NCBI RefSeq assembly: GCF_016597815.1
Contig: NZ_VCHA01000001.1
Span: forward strand, 248,001 to 312,000
Source: Marinobacter sp. DY40_1A1
GTDB lineage: Bacteria > Pseudomonadota > Gammaproteobacteria > Pseudomonadales > Oleiphilaceae
Direction of reading: 5' to 3'
Length of the DNA stretch: 64,000 nt
The notes under the pieces are model-generated. The model ran no database searches. It had not been told where the DNA came from and saw only the letters and a program-made list of their open reading frames with translations. Both the position numbers and the translations under genes were made by a program. Shown in pieces: positions 45,334 through 54,257 of this stretch. Position 1 is the first letter of the stretch; each line of letters opens with the position of its first letter.

Positions 45334-45696
45334 TCACTTCTTAGGGTTATCGCAGCGCTTTTTCATCTTGTCCTGCATTTTCTTCATGCGTTTTTCGTTC
45401 TTCTGGCGATTTTCCTCATGAATTTCGTTCCAGATTACGCGCTGCTCGTCGGTTAGCTTCAGGCGTTCAGCCATGGCTTCGCGCCGCTCGGCCATCTCAG
45501 CCAGCCGTTCTGCATGGTTGAAGCGCCCTTTGCCTTCGCGCATGTTTTCGCACATTTCAGTCATGTCCCGCTGATTACCGCGTTGGCCATCACCGTAGTT
45601 TCCGGATGAGTTGCTCGCCATCAAAGCCGGGCTGGCGGCAAAAAGAGCGGAGGCCAGAATGCTGGCGGCGATGATAGATGATTTACGTTTGCTCAT
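45334..45696 (-). CDS. Periplasmic Spy/CpxP-like protein
   Basis: 120 residues with a signal peptide (about 1-26) and a helical mature part with the LTxxQ-type motif LKLTDEQRVIW and a Met/Arg-rich stretch (AERREAMAERLK), as in CpxP/Spy-family chaperones. Its gene is divergent from a CpxR/CpxA-type pair, as cpxP is in E. coli, so it is probably a target or a feedback inhibitor of that system. GAGGA lies before the ATG. Confidence 0.78.
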   Translation of the reverse strand: MSKRKSSIIAASILASALFAASPALMASNSSGNYGDGQRGNQRDMTEMCENMREGKGRFNHAERLAEMAERREAMAERLKLTDEQRVIWNEIHEENRQKNEKRMKKMQDKMKKRCDNPKK

Positions 45697-45770
45697 GATG
45701 ATTCCTCACATGGTTGGCCGCGTTGCGGCAGAAGGTTGATTCATTAACCGCTATGGTACGGCATGGCTTG

Positions 45771-45807
45771 GTAAACGAGCGTCAATGCTATGTAAAGGTT
45801 CTGCAAA
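45771..45807 (+). promoter_or_regulatory. Candidate CpxR-type box in the divergent region
   Basis: GTAAA at 45792-45796 is followed after 6 nt by GCAAA (45803-45807), close to the CpxR consensus of two GTAAA-type half sites 5-8 nt apart. A third GTAAA lies at 45771-45775. The site is between the Spy/CpxP-like gene and the response regulator gene. Binding is inferred. Confidence 0.35.
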
Positions 45808-45906
45808 GGAACCTGAGCCTGAGACGGCAGGCCTCGGGGGGCGTGTTAGACTTCGGCTAATATATCTTGTCCTGATTGAATTGGCTGAACCGGGTAGAGA
45901 AGAGCG

Positions 45907-46593
45907 ATGCAGAACAGAGTGCTGTTGGTAGAAGATGACGACGAACTTCGTGAGCTGCTTGCCCGCTATTTGAGCGGTCAGGGGTTCACTGTGCGTGAGG
46001 CCGCCAATGGTAAGGACGGCTTGACGCTGGCGCTTGGGCAGCACTGCGATATTGTTGTGCTGGATATTATGCTACCGGATATCAGTGGGCTGGAGGTGCT
46101 GCGAGAGCTGCGCTCTCAAACGCACCTGCCAGTGGTGTTGCTGACGGCCCGCGGTGATGAGACAGACCGGATTGTCGGGTTTGAGGTGGGTGCCGATGAT
46201 TACATTCCCAAACCCTGTAACCCCCGTGAGCTTGTGGCCCGGCTTCATGCCATTCTGCGCCGGGTTGCCTGGGATCAGAAGGCCGGCGTTAAGGCAGAAC
46301 AGAATTATGGTGATTTGCGCCTTGAATCGGATCACCGACGCATTTACCAGAACGATGAGCCCCTTGATCTAACGGCCACCGAGTACGAAATTCTGCAGGT
46401 GTTGCTGGCTCATGCTGGCAGTGTAGTGCGCAAGACAGACCTTATGCAGTGGGCGCTGGGGCGTCGCCTCGAAGCTTTCGACCGGACACTGGATATGCAC
46501 ATCAGCAATCTACGCAAGAAACTGGGCAGTGATGATCCTCCCCGGATAGAGACGGTGCGTGGTCTCGGCTACAGCTATCGGGTGGTCGAATGA
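45907..46593 (+). CDS. cpxR: OmpR-family response regulator, CpxR-like
   Basis: 228 residues. The receiver domain has acid pocket EDDDE, phospho-acceptor D53 in VVLDIMLPD and lysine in YIPKPCNP. The OmpR winged helix contains LTATEYEILQVL and GRRLEAFDRTLDMHISNLRK, nearly the same as E. coli CpxR in the last part. The stop overlaps the kinase start (ATGA). It likely responds to envelope stress, by analogy. Confidence 0.92.
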   Translation: MQNRVLLVEDDDELRELLARYLSGQGFTVREAANGKDGLTLALGQHCDIVVLDIMLPDISGLEVLRELRSQTHLPVVLLTARGDETDRIVGFEVGADDYIPKPCNPRELVARLHAILRRVAWDQKAGVKAEQNYGDLRLESDHRRIYQNDEPLDLTATEYEILQVLLAHAGSVVRKTDLMQWALGRRLEAFDRTLDMHISNLRKKLGSDDPPRIETVRGLGYSYRVVE

Positions 46594-47906
46594 AACGTCG
46601 GCTTATGGTGCCTTTGTTCTGGCGGATCTTTTTGCTGATCTGGCTGGCCATGGCTGTAACAGTGGTTGTGAGCAACCTGGCTTCTCGCGTGTTGCTGGAT
46701 CGTGAGAGGGCAGCCATTGAGCGGCAACTTGAGTTGCGGGACCTTGGGCTTGAGGTGTCTGCCATACAGGAAGCCCGCGGGCGCCGGGAAGCCCACCGGT
46801 TTCTGCGCGCACAGGGCGATGAGCTTGGCCTGCACCTTATGATGATCAGCGCGGGCGACGACAACCGTTTGCCCTCGGCCATTCGCTCACGCATGGAATC
46901 AGGTTGGTATCGACAGAAACCCGCAATCGTAGACGTTGGCAACGGGGACAGGCTGATTGCCTGGCCGAAAATGCATGAAGAGGGGTGGCTGGAGCCGCGG
47001 GTTTTCCGGTTTTTGGAAATGGGCCTCGCGTTCATTCTGATTACCCTCGCTTGCTGGTTAATTGCCCGTTTTGTGTCGCGGCCAATGCGGCATATGGAAT
47101 CTACAGCTCAGGCCATTGCCGGTGGCAACACTGAATTAAGGGTGGATGAACACATCGCAGCCCGGCGGGACGAAGTGGGCCAGTTGGCGACGGCGTTTAA
47201 TGCCATGACGGATCAGCTTTGCACCCTGCTGGATCGGCAGAAGCATCTTTTAAGGGATATTTCCCATGACTTGCGAACGCCACTGGCGCGCCAGCGGATA
47301 GCTATTGAGTTGGCAAGCGAAGGCGGTGTCGAGGAAGAGCTGATGGCCAGTATCCTGCGCCAAAACGAGCGCCTGGATACTATGACCGGTCAAATACTGA
47401 CGCTGTACCGGGTTACAGAACAGGGGGGTAGCATCGCGCGGGAGCCGTTGCGTCCGGTGGACCTTCTGAATCAGGTTTTGCGGGATTCGGCCGATTATGC
47501 CGAGCATCATCGCGTGGCGTGCAAGCTGGATTCAATGCCAGAAAGCACCGGGGTGACTGTGCTGGGTGATGCCGGTCTGTTACAGCGGGCATTTGACAAC
47601 ATTCTGCAGAACGCTCTGGATTACACCCCTCCGGGCAAGAATGTTCATGTGGCTTTGGGCTTGTCGGCAGGCTGGATAAGCCTGACGATTGAGGATGAGG
47701 GGCCGGGTGTTGCAGAAGACATTCTCGAGCACCTGTTTGAGCCGTTTTTTCGCGCGGACAAATCCAGGGGAGGCCAGGGATGGGGGTTGGGGCTGGCAAT
47801 TGCCAAAGACATAATTCTTGCCCATGACGGCGAAATTACCGCACATAATAGTGAGCGTGGCGGTTTGCAGGTTGTTGCTCGCTTGCCCGTATTTGCGGCG
47901 GATTAA
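46590..47906 (+). CDS. cpxA: Sensor histidine kinase, CpxA-like
   Basis: 438 residues: one N-terminal membrane helix (about 10-32), a short periplasmic domain to about 148, a second helix (about 149-170), HAMP, the H box DISHDLRTPLAR (H226), N box NILQNALDYTP, G1 DEGPGV and G2 GWGLGLAIAKD. The periplasmic part is much shorter than in sensors with a PAS/CACHE domain, as in CpxA. It is translationally coupled to the response regulator gene. Confidence 0.9.
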   Translation: MKRRLMVPLFWRIFLLIWLAMAVTVVVSNLASRVLLDRERAAIERQLELRDLGLEVSAIQEARGRREAHRFLRAQGDELGLHLMMISAGDDNRLPSAIRSRMESGWYRQKPAIVDVGNGDRLIAWPKMHEEGWLEPRVFRFLEMGLAFILITLACWLIARFVSRPMRHMESTAQAIAGGNTELRVDEHIAARRDEVGQLATAFNAMTDQLCTLLDRQKHLLRDISHDLRTPLARQRIAIELASEGGVEEELMASILRQNERLDTMTGQILTLYRVTEQGGSIAREPLRPVDLLNQVLRDSADYAEHHRVACKLDSMPESTGVTVLGDAGLLQRAFDNILQNALDYTPPGKNVHVALGLSAGWISLTIEDEGPGVAEDILEHLFEPFFRADKSRGGQGWGLGLAIAKDIILAHDGEITAHNSERGGLQVVARLPVFAAD

Positions 47907-47925
47907 TCAAAACACAGGCAGCTCC

Positions 47926-48531
47926 ATGAAAAAAGATTATCCCGTTCCTGCTGGCTACCTAGAGCGCGAAACGGAAATCAAAAAAAGCCGCTTTATTGCC
48001 CGGATTGCGCCTGTGGCTTCCCGGGATGAAGTGAAGACCTGGCTGGAGAAAGCGCACCAGGATCACCCCGATGCCCGTCACATCTGCTGGGCTTATCAGA
48101 TAGGCCGTCCGGGTTCTGCAGCAGAAGCCGCCATGAATGATGACGGCGAGCCTTCCGGTACCGCAGGCAAGCCGATCCTGAGCGTGATACAGCACAAGGA
48201 TATGGGTGACGTGCTGGTTATGGTGATACGGTATTTTGGTGGCATAAAACTCGGCGCAGGAGGCCTTGTTAGGGCCTATGCGGGAGCCGCTGAGAGTGTG
48301 CTCTCCGAAGTGGGCAGGGTCTTTCACAAGCCGGTCAGGCCGGTTAACGTTGTCATGGGCTTTGCGGATGAACAGCCGCTTCGGCACTGGTGTGATGTCA
48401 ATTCTGTGGAACTGGGCGCGGTTACCTATGGTGCATCTGTGACCGCGCGGGTCCTTGTTCCGGAAGATCAGGCTGATGCCTTCAGCGCCTTTTGTGATGC
48501 GCATAAACTGGATTACAGTTTCGAAACATGA
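47926..48531 (+). CDS. yigZ: YigZ/IMPACT family protein
   Basis: 201 residues with the UPF0029/IMPACT signature: SRFIARIAPV, HPDARHICWAYQIG, DDGEPSGTAGKPIL and VVIRYFGGIKLGAGGLVRAYA (given as RYFGGIKLGAGGLVRAYA). The family has a ferredoxin-like second domain here (about 130-200). ATG 47926 is chosen from the conserved start; the frame is open upstream into cpxA. Function uncertain, possibly nucleic-acid related. Confidence 0.92.
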   Translation: MKKDYPVPAGYLERETEIKKSRFIARIAPVASRDEVKTWLEKAHQDHPDARHICWAYQIGRPGSAAEAAMNDDGEPSGTAGKPILSVIQHKDMGDVLVMVIRYFGGIKLGAGGLVRAYAGAAESVLSEVGRVFHKPVRPVNVVMGFADEQPLRHWCDVNSVELGAVTYGASVTARVLVPEDQADAFSAFCDAHKLDYSFET

Positions 48532-48607
48532 ATCGGCAAAAAATGCATCGGACAAGTGTCTTGCGCGTATACTGACACCAGGATTCCAAGAAACTAGGGG
48601 GTAAACA

Positions 48608-49138
48608 ATGGCTCGTATTCTGGTGGCAGCACTGGTGACACTGTTAATAACCGGGTGTGCCAGTAATGTGGTGACTGATTACAACTCAGCCGCGGTATTT
48701 GGCAATTATTCAACCTGGGCTTTCATGCCCGATACCGGTAAAACGTCATTTATTTCACTCGATGGAAGCCGTGTGCAGAATGCAGTTGAGCGAGAGTTGA
48801 ATATTAAATCCATGCGCAAGGTGGCGGAGCCGGAAGCAGATCTTCTGGTTAGCTGGCGGATTGTGGAAGAGGACCGCCTTGAGCAATCTGGCGTGGGTGT
48901 GGGTTTAGGCTTTGGTACTGGTAACTTTGGCTGGGGAATTTCGTCACCACCACCGGTGCGTGAAGTAAAAGAAGGCAAGCTGGTGGTTGAATTGGTAGAT
49001 ACAAGTTCGAAGGAGGTTGTCTGGCGTGCATCCAGCCGTCGTTACCTCAATGAACAGCAGTCCCCTGAAAAGCGCGGAAAACTCATTGATGAAGTGGTTG
49101 CCGAGATGTTCACCAAGTATCCTCCTGATCTGGACTAA
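48608..49138 (+). CDS. DUF4136 lipoprotein
   Basis: 176 residues with lipobox LITGC (C17) and the DUF4136 core: FGNYSTWAFMPD at the start of the domain, then AVERELNIKSMRKV, ADLLVSWR, a glycine-rich loop (GVGVGLGFGTGNFGWG) and EVVWRASSRRYL. Exact role unknown. AGGGGG lies upstream of the ATG. Confidence 0.85.
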   Translation: MARILVAALVTLLITGCASNVVTDYNSAAVFGNYSTWAFMPDTGKTSFISLDGSRVQNAVERELNIKSMRKVAEPEADLLVSWRIVEEDRLEQSGVGVGLGFGTGNFGWGISSPPPVREVKEGKLVVELVDTSSKEVVWRASSRRYLNEQQSPEKRGKLIDEVVAEMFTKYPPDLD

Positions 49139-49196
49139 AATATACAGGGCGCCTATGGAGGCAAAAGCTTCAAGGGCCCGGGCATAGGGAGGACAA

Positions 49197-49553
49197 ATGG
49201 CAAAGCAATCAACAGGCGGGCTGGTATTTTCAACCGAGCAGGGGCGGATGTGCCCTGAATGCCGTAACCCGGTTTCGGACTGTACTTGCCGTCAGGCTCA
49301 GCGCCCTGAAGGTGATGGCGTTGTAAGGGTGAGTCGTGAAACCAAAGGGCGCAAAGGCAAAGGTGTTACTCTGGTTACCGGTATCCCCATGGATGACAAA
49401 GACCTTAAAGCCTACGCAAAGGTGCTTAAAGCCAAGTGTGGCACTGGCGGCACCGTTAAAGACGGCGTAGTAGAGATTCAGGGTGATCATCGCGATTTGC
49501 TTGTGCCCCTTCTGGAACAGAAAGGCTGGGTTGTTAAACGTTCAGGTGGCTAA
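49197..49553 (+). CDS. yciH: SUI1-domain translation initiation factor homologue YciH
   Basis: 118 residues: an N-terminal zinc-ribbon-like motif (MCPECRNPVSDCTC, cysteines 19, 22, 29, 31) and the SUI1/eIF1 domain with GKGVTLVTGIP, KVLKAKCGTGGTVKDGVVEIQGDH. The cysteine tetrad resembles rubredoxin-like elements found in some YciH proteins. The ATG has GGAGGA upstream. dadA starts 12 nt downstream, suggesting co-transcription without functional meaning. Confidence 0.9.
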   Translation: MAKQSTGGLVFSTEQGRMCPECRNPVSDCTCRQAQRPEGDGVVRVSRETKGRKGKGVTLVTGIPMDDKDLKAYAKVLKAKCGTGGTVKDGVVEIQGDHRDLLVPLLEQKGWVVKRSGG

Positions 49554-49565
49554 CCGGAGAATGGC

Positions 49566-50819
49566 ATGCACATAGTGGTTTTAGGCGCAGGTGTTGTTGG
49601 TATAACTACTGCCTGGTTTCTGCAGAAGCAGGGGCATCAGGTAACGGTGATAGACCGGCAGAGCCAGGCAGGGCTTGAAACCAGTTATGCAAACGGTGGG
49701 CAAATCTCCGTTTCCCACGCTGAGCCTTGGGCGAATCCCTCGGCGCCTTTAAAGGTACTGAGATGGCTGTTTAAAGCCGATGCGCCTCTCTTGTTTCGGC
49801 CAAGGATGGATCCAGCACAATGGCGCTGGGCGCTGTCTTTTCTGACTGAGTGCACTTCTGCAAAAGCGGCCCATAATATTCGCCAGATGGTGAATCTTGG
49901 TACCTACAGCCGGAGCCAGCTTCAGGCTTTGCGCCAGGAGCAGGGGCTTGAGTATGATCAGGTCACGAAAGGCATACTGCACTTTTATACCAATCAGGCG
50001 GAATTTGATGGGGCCCTCGAACCAACGCGTATCATGCGAGAACTGGGGTGTGATCGGCAGGTTATCGATGCAAAGAAAGCCGTAGAGATTGAACCGGGGC
50101 TCAAGCACATACAGGACCAAATAGCGGGCGCAACCTACACGCTGGAAGATGAATCTGGTGACGCGCGCAAGTTTACTCAAGGACTGGCCGAGCGATGCCG
50201 GGAAGTGGGCGTTGAATTCTGCTATCACACCGACATTCTTGGATTTGAACGAATGGGAGAGCGTATTCTCGGAGTTCATGTGCTGAAAGACGGTCACCAC
50301 CAGACCATGAGGGCAGATGCCTATGTTCTGAGCTTGGGAAGTTTCAGTGCAGTGCTTGCTCGCCAGCTTGGGTTGAGCTTGAACATTTATCCCGCGAAAG
50401 GCTATTCCATAACTGTACCGGTGAAAAACGAAGAGGCTGCCTTCAGTGTGAGCCTCACTGATGACGAGTACAAGCTGGTATATTCACGCCTCGGTGACCG
50501 CATTCGCGTTGCGGGAACTGCCGAACTGAGCGGTTATACCCGCACCCTTAATTACACACGCTGCCGTGCAATTGTGCGAAGAACCGCAGAGATAATGCCC
50601 GAAGCCGGTTACTGGGATCAGGCTGAGTTCTGGACAGGTCTGCGGCCAGCAACACCCTCCAATGTGCCCTATGTGGGCAAAAGCCACTTCGCCAATTTGT
50701 ATTTGAATACCGGCCACGGCACCTTGGGCTGGACTCATTCCTGTGGCTCGGCGGCCGCACTGGCAGATATTGTTGATGGCCGGAAGCCAGAAGTGGACTT
50801 CAGCTTTTCAGGGGTTTAG
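49566..50819 (+). CDS. dadA: D-amino acid dehydrogenase
   Basis: 417-residue FAD-dependent enzyme that oxidises D-amino acids such as D-alanine at the membrane, feeding electrons to the respiratory chain. [10 protein letters not shown] (7-16) is the FAD loop, [17 protein letters not shown] is highly typical of DadA, and [13 protein letters not shown] and [14 protein letters not shown] mark the C-terminal end. No alanine racemase gene accompanies it here. Its 3' end overlaps the convergent DUF4442 gene by 4 nt. Confidence 0.93.
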   Translation: MHIVVLGAGVVGITTAWFLQKQGHQVTVIDRQSQAGLETSYANGGQISVSHAEPWANPSAPLKVLRWLFKADAPLLFRPRMDPAQWRWALSFLTECTSAKAAHNIRQMVNLGTYSRSQLQALRQEQGLEYDQVTKGILHFYTNQAEFDGALEPTRIMRELGCDRQVIDAKKAVEIEPGLKHIQDQIAGATYTLEDESGDARKFTQGLAERCREVGVEFCYHTDILGFERMGERILGVHVLKDGHHQTMRADAYVLSLGSFSAVLARQLGLSLNIYPAKGYSITVPVKNEEAAFSVSLTDDEYKLVYSRLGDRIRVAGTAELSGYTRTLNYTRCRAIVRRTAEIMPEAGYWDQAEFWTGLRPATPSNVPYVGKSHFANLYLNTGHGTLGWTHSCGSAAALADIVDGRKPEVDFSFSGV

Positions 50820-51286
50820 CGTTTCTTTCTGACGTATAGAACCTTGTTAACCCGGGCGACCAGTTCGCCCTTCTCATCAATAATATCTACATCCCACTGG
50901 GGGAGAAATTTGTCGCCACCTGAAGTGGCAGTGCGAATTTCCTCCAGGCGCTCGTCTGTCAGCTCAAAGTGCGCTGTTACCTTGCCTTTACCGGGGCGAA
51001 TAAAATCGATGCAGGCTGATTTATCCCAAACTATGTAGTCTTTCCCCAGGTTGTTCATCAACAGCAACATATACATGGGATCGACCATGCTGTAGAGCGA
51101 ACCACCAAAGTGCGTGCCCACGTAGTTGGTGTTGTACCAATGCAGATTCATCTCTACTGATGCTGTGCGGTAGTCATCCGCAATGTGAGTTACTTTGACC
51201 CCGGCGCCCGCATAGGGGCCGTATACGTTCATTATTTTACGCACGCCATTTGGGCTGGAAATCCAGTTGCGGAGCTTCGACATCAT
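50816..51286 (-). CDS. DUF4442 hotdog-fold thioesterase-like protein
   Basis: 156 residues starting [14 protein letters not shown]. The hotdog segments are [21 protein letters not shown], which is the core helix, and [18 protein letters not shown]4442 belongs to the acyl-CoA thioesterase superfamily; the substrate is unknown. The longer frame from 51388 covers a terminator stem, so I start at 51286. An acyl-CoA ligase gene follows in the upstream direction. Confidence 0.82.
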   Translation of the reverse strand: MMSKLRNWISSPNGVRKIMNVYGPYAGAGVKVTHIADDYRTASVEMNLHWYNTNYVGTHFGGSLYSMVDPMYMLLLMNNLGKDYIVWDKSACIDFIRPGKGKVTAHFELTDERLEEIRTATSGGDKFLPQWDVDIIDEKGELVARVNKVLYVRKKR

Positions 51287-51357
51287 GATGCTAGAACTCT
51301 GTTTTAAGCGGTAAGTTGAGAACGAGTTAAGGCAGGGGATTATACGGAGAAAAACAA

Positions 51358-51390
51358 AAATGGCCCGCAGGAAAACCTGGCGGGCCATTT
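51358..51390 (-). terminator. Rho-independent terminator of the AlkK-like gene
   Basis: On the minus strand an 11-bp stem (AAATGGCCCGC with GCGGGCCATTT; 51390-51380 and 51368-51358) with an 11-nt loop is followed by TTTTTGTTTTT-like sequence. It lies 16 nt after the ligase stop. Confidence 0.85.
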
Positions 51391-51405
51391 GGATCTTGAA
51401 TCAGA

Positions 51406-53049
51406 TTACTGCAGTTGATCGCGAATCAGTTTTTTGTTGATCTTGCCAACACTGGTTTTTGGTATGTCTTCAACAAAATCCATCTGCTCGGGTATTGCCC
51501 ACTTGTTGATTTCACCGCTCTCAACATGTTTCTGCAGGTGACTCTGAATATCTTTCAGGGTTGCCTGTACACCTGGCTTCAAGGTGATGAGTGCGTAGGG
51601 CCGCTCCCCCCACTTCTCATCCGGAATGCCAACAACGGCAGCCCCAGCCACAGCCGGGTGTTGGCTGATGAGGCTTTCCAGATCGAGGGAAGACAACCAT
51701 TCACCGCCTGTTTTAATCACATCCTTGATGCGATCCTTGATGGTGAGCGTGTTGTTCGGCTCCATGGAAGCAACGTCTCCCGTATGCAGCCAGCCGCCTT
51801 TCCACAGTTCTTCGCCTTTGACAGGCTCTTTAAAGTAGCTCTGGGTAAGCCAGGGAGCCCGGGCAACTATCTCACCTTGGGCGATGCCATCGTGGGCCAC
51901 CGGGTTGCCCTTAGGGTCAACAATTTCCAGTTCCACCATGGGAACGGCAATACCTGTTTTAATCCGCTTGGCTGTTTGCTGCTCCAGTGGCAGTTCAAGG
52001 TCTTCTGGCTTCAGGTGGGTTGCGCTGAGAAGAGGGCAGGTTTCGGACATGCCATAGCCGGTGTACATGCGAATACCCAGCTTGGCCGCTGCATCGCACA
52101 AACCCTTGGTCATTGCGCTGCCACCAATCAATACCTGCCAGTTACTCAGGTCTGCTGTTTTGATGGATTCTGTGGCCATCAGCATTTGCATAATAGTTGG
52201 AACACAATGGGAGAAAGACACCTTGTGCTCTTTGATCAGATCAACCAACAGTTCTGGCTCATAGCGGCCAGGGTATACCTGCTTGATGCCCATCATGGTG
52301 GCAGCGTAAGGAACGCCCCAGGCGTGAACATGGAACATGGGGGTTACCGGCATATAAACAGACGAGGAGCGCATCAGTGGCGCTTCGTCGTAGGCGGCAA
52401 GCGTTCCGGTCATTGCCAGAGTATGGAGCACCAGTTGCCGGTGGCTAAAGAAAACACCCTTGGGGTTACCGGTAGTGCCAGAGGTGTAAAAGGTGGTTGC
52501 TACGCTGTTCTCATCGAAATCCGGGAAGTCGAACTCTGTGGCCGCGCTGGCTAACAGTGCTTCATATTCGCCAGCGGTGTCGAGTTTTGTGGATTTGGCC
52601 GTTTTTTCATCGCTAAGCTGGATGTAGGTCTTAACGGTCGTGATTTCGCTTTGTAACCCTTCCAGAATTGGCAGGAAGTCATCATGCACCAAAACCACAT
52701 CGTCCTCTGCGTGGTTCATTGTGTAAACAATCTGATCGGGGGACAAACGCACGTTGATGGTGTGCAGGATGGCGCCGATCATGGGAATGGCAAAAAAACA
52801 TTCAAGATAGCGAGGTGTGTCCCAGTCCATAACCGCTACGGTATCACCTGGTTTTACGCCCGCATCGGTGAGGACATTGGCCAAGCGATTAATGCGTTCG
52901 ACAAGGTCTGTGTAGGTGTACTTGCTATGGTTGGCGTACACAATTTCCTGGTCAGGCGAGTACCTTGGTCCTGAAAGCAGTAACTGCTTAATCAGAAGCG
53001 GGTATTGATAGGCATTTTCAGCAGCAGGTAAAACTCGTGTCTTTGCCAT
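51406..53049 (-). CDS. Medium/long-chain fatty acid-CoA ligase (AlkK-like)
   Basis: 547-residue adenylate-forming enzyme. Motif TTFYTSGTTGNPKGV (about 186-200), YTGYGMSETCPLL (about 319-331), LHTGDVASMEPNNTL and the C-terminal lysine region KTSVGKINKKLIRD are present. The early segment DWDTPRYLECFFAIPMIGAILHTINVRL (part: MIGAILHTINVRL) is typical of AlkK and other enzymes that activate medium- or long-chain fatty acids. This fits the alkane-oxidation genes nearby at 60-64 kb. Confidence 0.88.
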   Translation of the reverse strand: MAKTRVLPAAENAYQYPLLIKQLLLSGPRYSPDQEIVYANHSKYTYTDLVERINRLANVLTDAGVKPGDTVAVMDWDTPRYLECFFAIPMIGAILHTINVRLSPDQIVYTMNHAEDDVVLVHDDFLPILEGLQSEITTVKTYIQLSDEKTAKSTKLDTAGEYEALLASAATEFDFPDFDENSVATTFYTSGTTGNPKGVFFSHRQLVLHTLAMTGTLAAYDEAPLMRSSSVYMPVTPMFHVHAWGVPYAATMMGIKQVYPGRYEPELLVDLIKEHKVSFSHCVPTIMQMLMATESIKTADLSNWQVLIGGSAMTKGLCDAAAKLGIRMYTGYGMSETCPLLSATHLKPEDLELPLEQQTAKRIKTGIAVPMVELEIVDPKGNPVAHDGIAQGEIVARAPWLTQSYFKEPVKGEELWKGGWLHTGDVASMEPNNTLTIKDRIKDVIKTGGEWLSSLDLESLISQHPAVAGAAVVGIPDEKWGERPYALITLKPGVQATLKDIQSHLQKHVESGEINKWAIPEQMDFVEDIPKTSVGKINKKLIRDQLQ

Positions 53050-53154
53050 ATGTCGAATCCTTTTTCCCTGTTTTTAGTGTTGTCTGAGAAGTTGGGTCAA
53101 TCTGACATAAATTATTAAAAATCGGAAGCTTACAAGGGTTTTCAAGCTCTGTGC

Positions 53155-53487
53155 TTATTGCTCCCAGGGTTTGCCCTCTGTGCCCTCCATTGTCTTAACG
53201 CCTATGTGCATCGCAGCTTTAGCCAGCATGTTGGCGCTAACCGGGGCCGTCATAAACAAAAACACAGTAATCAGAACTTCTGAAATGCCAATGCCCTCGC
53301 CAATGGCTGTGAAGTAGATAACCGAGCTGAGCATGATAGCGCCAACGCCCACCGTGGTGGCCTTGGTTGGTCCGTGTAGCCGGGTGTAAAAGTCTGGTAG
53401 CCGTGCCAGGCCAATTGCGCCGATCAGAGTGAAAACACCACCGAAAAGCAGCAAGGCCGAGATAGCATATTCTGCAAAAGGGCTCAT
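53155..53487 (-). CDS. mrpG: Na+/H+ antiporter subunit G (MrpG/PhaG/MnhG)
   Basis: 110-residue, three-helix subunit with IGLARLPDFYTRLHGPTKATTVGVGAI, of which LPDFYTRLHGPTKATT is the family signature. It is the last gene of the mrp operon. A 15-nt gap separates it from mrpF. Confidence 0.92.
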   Translation of the reverse strand: MSPFAEYAISALLLFGGVFTLIGAIGLARLPDFYTRLHGPTKATTVGVGAIMLSSVIYFTAIGEGIGISEVLITVFLFMTAPVSANMLAKAAMHIGVKTMEGTEGKPWEQ

Positions 53488-53502
53488 AAATTATCTCCGG
53501 TT

Positions 53503-53772
53503 TTACTCAATTACGCTGCCACGCTTGAGGTATTTGGCCATGGCTACGGTGCTGACAAACCCCATAACCGCGATCAGCAAAGCAGACTCAAGGTACATGC
53601 GGGTGCTCAGAGTGATGCCCAGCAGGATAATCAAGGCAATGGCGTTGATATAGAGCGTATCAATCGCCAGCACGCGATCCGGCTCATCTGGCCCTATGAC
53701 CAAACGGTACACGTTAAGCAGCGCGGCCAGGGTCACCATGGCGATGGTCAGGTACAGGGCAGTAGTGATCAT
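53503..53772 (-). CDS. mrpF: Na+/H+ antiporter subunit F (MrpF/PhaF/MnhF)
   Basis: 89 residues in three helices with the conserved GPDEPDRVLAIDTLYINAIAL (in part GPDEPDRVLAIDTL). The start overlaps the mrpE stop by 4 nt. Confidence 0.9.
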   Translation of the reverse strand: MITTALYLTIAMVTLAALLNVYRLVIGPDEPDRVLAIDTLYINAIALIILLGITLSTRMYLESALLIAVMGFVSTVAMAKYLKRGSVIE

Positions 53773-54257
53773 TTGAACATCTCCATCAGCGGCTTTTCGT
53801 AGCTGTTGTAAATGGCGTCAATAACCTCCTGATCACTACCTGCGTCCAGCGCATGGATCAGCAGCGTCTGGTTGTCATCGCTGACGTCTGCGCTGACTGT
53901 TCCGGGAGTGAGTGAAATCGTACTGGCAAGAATGGATATGGCCAGTGGGTGATCAAGCGTCAGGGGATAGCTGATAAAAGCCGGTCTTGGCGTGCGGGGG
54001 CTGAGAATCAGCCAGGCCACAGAAAAACTCGCCACCACAATATCCTTCAGAACACGCAGAATGTAACCCGGCATGCGCCAGGTTTTCACAAACGCCGGGC
54101 GTTCCGGCCAGAATCCGTGAGTTATCTGGGGAATTATCCAGGCCAGAATAAGGCCCAGCACAACACTGCCGCCGGATACGCCATCGCTGAGTATCTGCCA
54201 GGTGATGAACAGAATCAGGCTCAGCCAGGGTTGAGGAAAGCTTAGGCGATCAAACAT
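53769..54257 (-). CDS. mrpE: Na+/H+ antiporter subunit E (MrpE/PhaE/MnhE)
   Basis: 162 residues: N-terminal hydrophobic helices, then ISILASTISLTPGTVSADVSDD, of which TISLTPGTVSADV is the MrpE signature, and LIHALDAG. Overlaps mrpD and mrpF ends by 1 and 4 nt. Confidence 0.92.
   Translation of the reverse strand: MFDRLSFPQPWLSLILFITWQILSDGVSGGSVVLGLILAWIIPQITHGFWPERPAFVKTWRMPGYILRVLKDIVVASFSVAWLILSPRTPRPAFISYPLTLDHPLAISILASTISLTPGTVSADVSDDNQTLLIHALDAGSDQEVIDAIYNSYEKPLMEMFK

Noticed and set aside
51415..52554. A 379-codon open frame on the plus strand
   Set aside because: It runs antisense through the AlkK-like ligase gene, has no ribosome binding site and no family motif; the ligase motifs on the other strand are clear.
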